36,489 nucleotides of DNA from Bacillota bacterium. GTDB taxonomy: Bacteria; Bacillota; Bacilli; Paenibacillales; Paenibacillaceae. How positions within the stretch are numbered: the stretch's first letter is position 1; every line of letters begins with the position of its first letter. A program made the position numbers and the translations under genes. Under the pieces are notes generated by a model. It ran no database searches. It worked only from the letters and a program-made list of their open reading frames with translations, and was not told the origin of the DNA. The stretch spans positions 1 through 36,489 of the forward strand of contig JAEWPC010000010.1 of the NCBI GenBank assembly GCA_023460795.1, given 5' to 3'. This document shows positions 31,830 to 36,489 of this stretch, piece by piece.

Positions 31830-32423
31830 TCATTTTTTCCCGCGGAACACTTCCACGATCTCCCGCCACTTGCTCTTCGCCCTATGCCACGTCCGAACGA
31901 CCGGCTCGAACTTCCTCCTGACCGGAAGCAGCTTCGTCCACAACCATCCGAACAACCCCGAAAGCGGCTTGTACAACAGCTTCCCGAGCCATAACAACAA
32001 CGCAGCCGTTACGACGAAGACAATATCTAGCAGCTTGGCGAGCAAACGAACCGTCCACTTCAGAGGTTTGAAAGCCAGCGAATCGCCGATTTGCCATAGT
32101 ACCCTGAACAGCCGCAGCAGCTGCTCGAATAGCCAGCCCGAGACTTTGGCGACGGTGCCGCTGAATAGGCCGAAATAACCGGTCACGCCGATACCGAGTC
32201 CGAGGAAAACGTACATTCTCACTTCGCCGTGGTTATGGTTCAGGAGCAGGTTGAACACGGCGAACGTCGCCGCCGCCCAATAGACGACGTCGAGTCCCGG
32301 CAGCAGCCAGCGGGCTACATGAAACCGATGCGTCGCCACCCGGTAGACGTCGAACGCGGTGCCCATCGCGAGCCCGCACAGGATCATGGCCCCGATCGTC
32401 GAGAACTGGGACGCCGTGTTCAT
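31830..32423 (-). CDS. yabQ: Spore cortex biosynthesis protein YabQ
   Basis: YabQ is a forespore outer-membrane protein needed for cortex formation in B. subtilis. The ATG at 32423 overlaps the yabP stop (ATGA) and gives 197 residues. The N-terminal half has about four hydrophobic segments (FSTIGAMILCGLAMGTAFDVYR, LPGLDVVYWAAATFAVFNLLL, MYVFLGLGIGVTGYFGLFSG and a later one at IVFVVTAALLLWLGKLLY). A basic C-terminal tail follows. The open frame continues upstream of the chosen start but without family character. Confidence 0.92.
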   Translation of the reverse strand: MNTASQFSTIGAMILCGLAMGTAFDVYRVATHRFHVARWLLPGLDVVYWAAATFAVFNLLLNHNHGEVRMYVFLGLGIGVTGYFGLFSGTVAKVSGWLFEQLLRLFRVLWQIGDSLAFKPLKWTVRLLAKLLDIVFVVTAALLLWLGKLLYKPLSGLFGWLWTKLLPVRRKFEPVVRTWHRAKSKWREIVEVFRGKK

Positions 32424-32701
32424 CGGAACAGCTTCCCGAACAAACCTTTCGATTTGTTCCCGCTCTGGCCGTCCAGATAGATCAGGGAGTGGATCGATCC
32501 TTCGATCGAGACGAGCTTCTGCTCCAAGCTCAAATTCTTCATATGCAGCTGTTGGCCGCGCACGGTCAGAAACCCGCACTCGGTCTCCAGCAGAAACTCT
32601 TCGGTATCGAAGCTTTCGACGTTGTTAACCCCGGTAATATCCAGCGATCTGCGGTTCAGCATGCGAATTTCCTGGTGCTTGCCGCCCTTCCCGTGTTCCA
32701 T
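32420..32701 (-). CDS. yabP: Sporulation protein YabP
   Basis: YabP is a small sporulation protein of the YabP/YqfC family, sigma-E controlled in B. subtilis and co-transcribed with yabQ. The 93-residue protein has the family core LNRRSLDITGVNNVESFDTEEFLLET, then TVRGQQLHMKNLSLEQKLVSIEG and SLIYLDG. GGGGGG seven bases before the ATG is the ribosome site and lies inside a strong hairpin. I could not identify a clear sigma-E promoter. Confidence 0.94.
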   Translation of the reverse strand: MEHGKGGKHQEIRMLNRRSLDITGVNNVESFDTEEFLLETECGFLTVRGQQLHMKNLSLEQKLVSIEGSIHSLIYLDGQSGNKSKGLFGKLFR

Positions 32702-32706
32702 GGCGC

Positions 32707-32742
32707 GTCCCCCCTAGCCTTTAAGACTAGCTTATGGGGGAC
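32707..32742 (-). promoter_or_regulatory. Hairpin that hides the yabP ribosome-binding site
   Basis: On the minus strand GTCCCCC pairs with GGGGGAC. An inner stem CTAGTC/GGCTAG closes a five-base loop, and five unpaired bases bulge between the stems. The 3' arm contains the yabP Shine-Dalgarno. No T-tract follows, so translational control is more likely than termination of the upstream lactonase gene. Confidence 0.5.
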
Positions 32743-32764
32743 AGGCTGCGATTAGAACTTTCGG

Positions 32765-33832
32765 TTAGCCGCGTACAACGATACAGACCGGCTTGCTCAC
32801 CGCGATTTCGGAGCCCGCGTAGACGGGTAAGCCCGAGACCGGTTCGATCTGGAAAAGAACGACGTTGTTCGACTCTTGATTCGCCGCGAGCAGCCACCGT
32901 CCATTCGGCGTAATCGCGAAGTTGCGCGGGGTCTTGCCCCGGGTGGACACGTGTCCCGCGCCGCGAAGCGCGAGCGTCTGTTCGTCTACCGAGAAAATCG
33001 CGATGCTGTCATGCCCCCGATTGGAGGCGTAGACGAAGCGGCCGTCCGGGGAGACGACGAGCTCGGCGCCGGTGTTCTCGCCTGCGAAAGACGCCGGCAG
33101 CGTCGGCAAGCTCTCCTGCTTGACCAGCTTCCCGGGCTCCGAATAGTCGAAGCGAGTAACGGTGTTGTCCAGCTCGTTCAGAGCATAAGCCGCTCTGCCG
33201 GACGGATGGAACTTCATATGCCGAGGTCCCGCGCCCGGCTCGAGGCCGACGGCGTCATGGATCGCCCATTCTTGCTTGTCCGCATCCAGCGCGTACACCA
33301 TGATCTTATCCATTCCGAGATCGGGAACGAACAGATATCTTCCATCCGGGCTGAATACCGCGGAATGCGGATGCGGCGCCTCTTGGCGGGCTTCGTTCGG
33401 ACCGGTGCCGGAATGGCGGAACCGGACGTGCACGGCGTTCGGGATGCCTTGATCGTCCACCGGATATACGACCACCGACGCCCCGTTGTAATTCGCCACG
33501 GCTATCCACCTTTCGCTCGGGTCGAGCTGCAGGAAGCAAGGATGCGCGCCGAGCGTCGGATGCGACATCTCTTCCTGAAGCGAGGTACCCTCTTCCTCGA
33601 TGAGGAAGGTGACGAGCTCTCCGCCCGGCTGTCCGTTTAACGTCTCGACTTCGCTGACCGCATGCAGGTATCGTCCCGCTTGATCCATCGTCAGGAACGA
33701 AGGATTCTCGACGCCGGTGAACTCCGCGACTTTCCCGAGCTTAGCCGCATCTTGGTCGAGCTGCAGGTGGGTAATGCCGACTTCCTCGGCGCTTCCGTAA
33801 GCGCCAATCCAAATTTCAATCGGGTCTGCCAT
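32765..33832 (-). CDS. pgl: Lactonase-family beta-propeller (6-phosphogluconolactonase-like)
   Basis: This 355-residue protein belongs to the seven-bladed YbhE/YkgB lactonase family. It would hydrolyse 6-phosphogluconolactone in the pentose phosphate pathway. Visible repeats are typical: PSFLTMDQAGRYLHAVSE, HPCFLQLDPSERWIAVANYNGASVVVYPV, HPHSAVFSPDGRYLFVPDLGMDKIMVYAL, GPRHMKFHPSGRAAYALNEL and SPDGRFVYASNRGHDSIAIF. There is no signal peptide. AAGGAG precedes the ATG. It sits between rqcP and yabP, neighbours in B. subtilis, with no obvious link to sporulation. The exact lactone substrate is inferred. Confidence 0.87.
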   Translation of the reverse strand: MADPIEIWIGAYGSAEEVGITHLQLDQDAAKLGKVAEFTGVENPSFLTMDQAGRYLHAVSEVETLNGQPGGELVTFLIEEEGTSLQEEMSHPTLGAHPCFLQLDPSERWIAVANYNGASVVVYPVDDQGIPNAVHVRFRHSGTGPNEARQEAPHPHSAVFSPDGRYLFVPDLGMDKIMVYALDADKQEWAIHDAVGLEPGAGPRHMKFHPSGRAAYALNELDNTVTRFDYSEPGKLVKQESLPTLPASFAGENTGAELVVSPDGRFVYASNRGHDSIAIFSVDEQTLALRGAGHVSTRGKTPRNFAITPNGRWLLAANQESNNVVLFQIEPVSGLPVYAGSEIAVSKPVCIVVRG

Positions 33833-33945
33833 CGTTCATGCTCCTTCCCTATGCCACGCTGATCTTGGTGCTTGTAAAACATACAACTCATTCCGGCGAA
33901 AATCCTGCGTTCGGACAAAATCAGTTGTAGGTTCTACGGTTTCGA

Positions 33946-33974
33946 CAAAAAACAAAAGACCGCCCGCAGGCGGT
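33946..33974 (-). terminator. Terminator after rqcP
   Basis: ACCGCC and GGCGGT form a 6-bp stem with a four-base loop, followed on the minus strand by CTTTTGTTTTTTG. This closes the mazG-hbs-rqcP group before the lactonase gene. Confidence 0.85.
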
Positions 33975-34012
33975 ACCGATCTACTTAGACAAAAAGGTGC
34001 GATTTCCGGCAA

Positions 34013-34291
34013 TTACGAGAACAGGTCGTCCTCTCTCTTGCGCGCTTCTTCCTTCAGCACCGCGTACATGCCTTCGACGTCTTCCTTGCGCGTCGATTCG
34101 CTAAGCTTCTCCACCCTGACCGTCAGCGTCCGCTGCCCGAACTGAACATCGAGCACGTCCCCGATTTTCACCGTCGCGCTTGGTTTAGCCTCTTTACCGT
34201 TCAGAAGGACGCGCCCTTGATCGGACACGTCCTTCGCGACGGTGCGGCGCTTAATGAGCCGCGACACCTTCAGAAATTTATCCAGGCGCAT
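34013..34291 (-). CDS. rqcP: S4-domain RNA-binding protein RqcP (YabO)
   Basis: RqcP binds stalled large ribosomal subunits and supports alanine tailing by RqcH in ribosome quality control. The 92-residue protein is mainly an S4 domain (MRLDKFLKVSRLIKRRTVAKD, then GRVLLNGKEAKPSATVKIGDVL) with a short charged tail. It is a YabO/Hsp15-type protein by size and position. It follows hbs after three bases and precedes a strong terminator. Confidence 0.93.
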   Translation of the reverse strand: MRLDKFLKVSRLIKRRTVAKDVSDQGRVLLNGKEAKPSATVKIGDVLDVQFGQRTLTVRVEKLSESTRKEDVEGMYAVLKEEARKREDDLFS

Positions 34292-34294
34292 GAA

Positions 34295-34567
34295 TTACTT
34301 AACAGCGTCTTTCAGCTTGTTGCCCGCTTTGAAAGCAGGAACTTTGGAAGCTGGGATCGTGATGGATTTGCCCGTTTGCGGGTTGCGGCCAACGCGGCCG
34401 GAACGGCTGCGAGTTTCGAACGTGCCGAAGCCGATCAGTTGAACTTTGTCGCCTTTAGCGAGTGCGTCCGTAACTTCGCCAAGGAAGCCGTTCAGTACGG
34501 ATTCTACGTCTTTCTTCGTCAAGCCGCTTTTGTCTGCGATGTTGTTGATCAGGTCGGTTTTGTTCAT
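34295..34567 (-). CDS. hbs: DNA-binding protein HU
   Basis: HU bends and compacts DNA as a homodimer. The 90-residue protein is full length, starting MNKTDLINNIADKSGLTKKD. The DNA-binding arm is in RSRSGRVGRNPQTGKSITIPAS and the protein ends GNKLKDAVK. The ATG at 34567 follows TAGGAGG; an upstream in-frame start is rejected. In B. subtilis hbs is elsewhere; here it lies between mazG and rqcP. The long AT-rich leader holds two alternative hairpins. Confidence 0.96.
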   Translation of the reverse strand: MNKTDLINNIADKSGLTKKDVESVLNGFLGEVTDALAKGDKVQLIGFGTFETRSRSGRVGRNPQTGKSITIPASKVPAFKAGNKLKDAVK

Positions 34568-34602
34568 GGTACTATTCCTCCTAATTATTGTTTCATTGAT
34601 TT

Positions 34603-34640
34603 CGTTCCGCGACAAGCGTAAAGCCTGCCGGAACGCTTGT
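34603..34640 (-). promoter_or_regulatory. Mutually exclusive hairpins in the hbs leader
   Basis: Two pairings share the same bases. ACAAGCGT (minus strand 34640-34633) can pair with ACGCTTGT (34619-34612). Alternatively CGTTCCG (34635-34629) can pair with CGGAACG (34609-34603). Only one can form at a time, about 40-70 bases before the hbs ATG. This could be a switch, but no ligand or protein is implied by sequence. Confidence 0.4.
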
Positions 34641-34759
34641 TGTTTAAAACACGATGAATACTATTCTGTTCATTGCTAAAAAAATCCTGCCGAACATTCA
34701 AAAAAATTCGCGAAATAGGTAGAAAGTACGTGAATTTCGTCGGTTTTAACAAAGTTTTT

Positions 34760-34774
34760 AGGTAAACTTTACCT
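34760..34774. promoter_or_regulatory. Palindrome between mazG and hbs
   Basis: AGGTAAACTTTACCT is a perfect inverted repeat (7-bp arms, one central base) inside flanking T5 runs. On the minus strand it is followed by A-runs rather than T-runs, so it is not a normal mazG terminator. A DNA-level operator for hbs is possible. Confidence 0.35.
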
Positions 34775-34786
34775 TTTTGGAGTCTT

Positions 34787-36268
34787 CTATGAACGGTTTT
34801 TGGCTTCCTGCCACCACGACTCCATCTCTGACAAGCTAGTATCTCCGAACGATTTGCCCCTTATACGCAGTTGCTCCTCGATGTACCGGAAGCGCTGCGC
34901 GAACTTGCGATTCGTGCCCGCGAGCGCTTCCTCCGGATCGACCTTGAGGAATCGGGACGCGTTCACGACGGCGAACAGAAGGTCGCCCAATTCGTCCTGT
35001 TGACGCTCGCGGCTTTCATGCCCTGCGGCTTGGCGAAGCTCCTCGAGCTCCTCTTCGATTTTGTCGAACACGCCGCTAAGGTCCGGCCAATCGAAGCCGA
35101 CGCCGGCCGCTTTCTTCTGCTGCTTGTGCGCGCGCGGCAACGCCGGCAGGTCCTTCGGTATGCCGTCGAGGATCGATTCGCGATTCTCGCGCCTCTTGCG
35201 CTTCTTCTCCTCAGCCTTCATCTGCTCCCAGTTGCGAAGCGCTTCTTCGGCATCCTGCGCGTTCTCTCCCCCGAAGACGTGAGGATGGCGGAAGATCAGC
35301 TTGTCATTGAGCTCGGCCAGCACGTCGTACACGTCGAACGTACCGACCTCCTCCTCCATCTGGCTGTGCAGCAGCACCTGCAGAATGACGTCGCCGAACT
35401 CTTCCTTCATGCCGTCCGGATCGTCGTTGTCGAGCGCTTCGACGGCTTCGTACGTCTCTTCGATGAAGTTCTTGCGAATCGACAGATGCGTCTGCTCGCG
35501 ATCCCACGGACAGCCTTCGGGGCTGCGCAGCGTGGCGACGATCTCGTGCAGCCGTTCGAACGAGCGGCGGCGCAGCTTGTCGTCTTGGCTCGCCGGCACG
35601 TACACGAGCATTAAGTTGCCGTAATCCGATTGACGGTCGAGCTCGTGAAGCGGCACCGTGCGGATCGATTCCTTGCCGGGCACGCCGAGAGCCTGTCCGA
35701 TCGTGACGGGGTGATCGTCAGGGTAGACGCCCATGAGCGCCAGCTTGACGTCCGAGGCGGTGTAGGCGTCGTATACTTGTCCGATGACGGTGTGCAGGCG
35801 CGGACGCAGCATCTCGCGGGTCAGCTCGGAGGCGTCGAGCAACTGGAAGCCTTCGATCGGGTCGAAGCCGAGCCGCGTGAACGTCTGGTCGAGGAAGCTT
35901 TCTCCGCCAAGGATGTTCAGGGCGATGCCGCGCTCCGGCGCTCTGGCGCGCAGCAGCTGTACGGCGCGTTCGGCGACCATCGGATGGCCGGGCACCGCGT
36001 AGACGATCGTCTCGTCCGGGTACTCCGCGGCAAGCGACAGCAGGCTGTTCGCGATCGCCTCGTAGACGTCCTCGAAGTGTTGGTGCTGCTCGTAGTACGA
36101 ATCGAAGGAGATAAAATCGATATCCCTTCGGCTCAGGTCGGCAACCGCCGGGTGATCGGACGTGCGAACATAGCGGCGCGAGGCGTTCTCGAGCGTCTTC
36201 AGTACGCCGAGAGTCAGTTGGTCTTCTCCGCCGGAACCGAGTCCGACGACCGTAATAGATGGCATCAT
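34787..36268 (-). CDS. mazG: Tetrapyrrole methylase-MazG fusion nucleotide pyrophosphohydrolase (YabN)
   Basis: This 493-residue protein joins an N-terminal tetrapyrrole (corrin/porphyrin) methylase-like domain to a C-terminal MazG domain that hydrolyses (d)NTPs. The first domain spans about 1-220 (ITVVGLGSGGEDQLTLGVLKTL and VYAVPGHPMVAERAVQLL). The MazG part starts with LRSPEGCPWDREQTHLSIRKNFIEETYEAV and has the metal-binding EEFGDVILQVLLHSQMEEE, with a second helical repeat near the C-terminus (ELGDLLFAVVNASRF). Both domains match B. subtilis YabN. The start lies six bases after the upstream flippase-like gene. The TP-methylase partner's function is unknown. Confidence 0.94.
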   Translation of the reverse strand: MMPSITVVGLGSGGEDQLTLGVLKTLENASRRYVRTSDHPAVADLSRRDIDFISFDSYYEQHQHFEDVYEAIANSLLSLAAEYPDETIVYAVPGHPMVAERAVQLLRARAPERGIALNILGGESFLDQTFTRLGFDPIEGFQLLDASELTREMLRPRLHTVIGQVYDAYTASDVKLALMGVYPDDHPVTIGQALGVPGKESIRTVPLHELDRQSDYGNLMLVYVPASQDDKLRRRSFERLHEIVATLRSPEGCPWDREQTHLSIRKNFIEETYEAVEALDNDDPDGMKEEFGDVILQVLLHSQMEEEVGTFDVYDVLAELNDKLIFRHPHVFGGENAQDAEEALRNWEQMKAEEKKRKRRENRESILDGIPKDLPALPRAHKQQKKAAGVGFDWPDLSGVFDKIEEELEELRQAAGHESRERQQDELGDLLFAVVNASRFLKVDPEEALAGTNRKFAQRFRYIEEQLRIRGKSFGDTSLSEMESWWQEAKNRS

Positions 36269-36274
36269 ATAAGG

Positions 36275-36489
36275 TCATCCTTCCTTAGGTAGGTTGCGTT
36301 TGGTCGCTGCGGTATGTATGCGCTGCAGCCAGGCGTCGACGCGGGTGCCGGAGATGCCCGGCAGCTCGCGCCATTCGCGGGGAGCGACGGCGCCGAAGGC
36401 GACGAGCGCAGCGGCGAATACGGCGGCGCCGAGCGCGATGCCCGGCAAGGCGGTGAGCAGCGCCGCCGCGCGCGCGGGCAGGGCGCCGG
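36275..36489 (-). CDS. C-terminal fragment of a polysaccharide flippase (YabM/SpoVB-like)
   Basis: The reverse complement encodes about 70 residues up to a TGA at 36275, running off the right edge. The segment has a hydrophobic stretch (LLTALPGIALGAAVFAAALVAFGAVA), then APREWRELPGISGTRVDAWLQRI and a basic tail. This is how MATE/Wzx-type SpoVB-like proteins end, and B. subtilis has yabM at this position before yabN. Identification rests on context and this short tail. Confidence 0.65.
   Translation of the reverse strand, partial: GALPARAAALLTALPGIALGAAVFAAALVAFGAVAPREWRELPGISGTRVDAWLQRIHTAATKRNLPKEG

Overview
The window reads as a chromosomal segment of a spore-forming, moderately GC-rich Firmicute of the Paenibacillaceae type (Paenibacillus or Cohnella-like). 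I infer this from the 5' end of a 16S rRNA gene, the sporulation genes spoIIE, yabP, yabQ, yabT and yabS, and gene order. The order resembles the origin-proximal Bacillus subtilis segment from yabM to lysS-rrn. Nearly everything is transcribed on the minus strand, so biological order runs from high to low coordinates.

In transcription order: the C-terminus of a YabM/SpoVB-like flippase; mazG (yabN); hbs (HU); rqcP (yabO); a lactonase-type beta-propeller gene; yabP-yabQ; divIC; the S1-domain gene yabR; an intergenic region of about 0.8 kb with two repeat families and a Spo0A-type promoter; spoIIE; a GNAT acetyltransferase; yabS (VWA) and yabT (kinase); tilS; hpt; ftsH; a secreted propeller-like protein; a divergent plus-strand gene; nadA-nadB-nadC-coaX-hslO; a PrsA-like lipoprotein; cysK; an ECF sigma/anti-sigma pair; pabB-pabA-pabC-folP-folB-folK-dusB; greA; lysS; and an rRNA operon.

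Most of this is conserved housekeeping: chromosome compaction, division (DivIC, FtsH), sporulation, tRNA modification (TilS, DusB), translation quality control (RqcP), NAD and CoA synthesis, cysteine synthesis, and folate synthesis from chorismate. Overlapping or near-abutting genes indicate translational coupling in nadB-nadC-coaX, pabA-pabC-folP-folB-folK, yabP-yabQ and the sigma/anti-sigma pair.

The accessory points are: (1) a plus-strand gene at 18163-19746 that combines a BtrH-N-like papain-fold domain with a C-terminal beta-sandwich resembling modules appended to glycoside hydrolases, behind a structured leader and a LacI-family-like operator; (2) an ECF sigma factor with an SH3-like-domain anti-sigma, carrying its own ECF-type promoter, set between cysK and pabB; (3) a cluster of four imperfect palindromes plus four 19-bp tandem repeats between spoIIE and yabR; (4) hairpins that could control yabP and hbs translation; (5) single-gene insertions (lactonase, GNAT, secreted propeller) in otherwise conserved clusters. 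No CRISPR array, insertion sequence, phage gene or tRNA was recognised.
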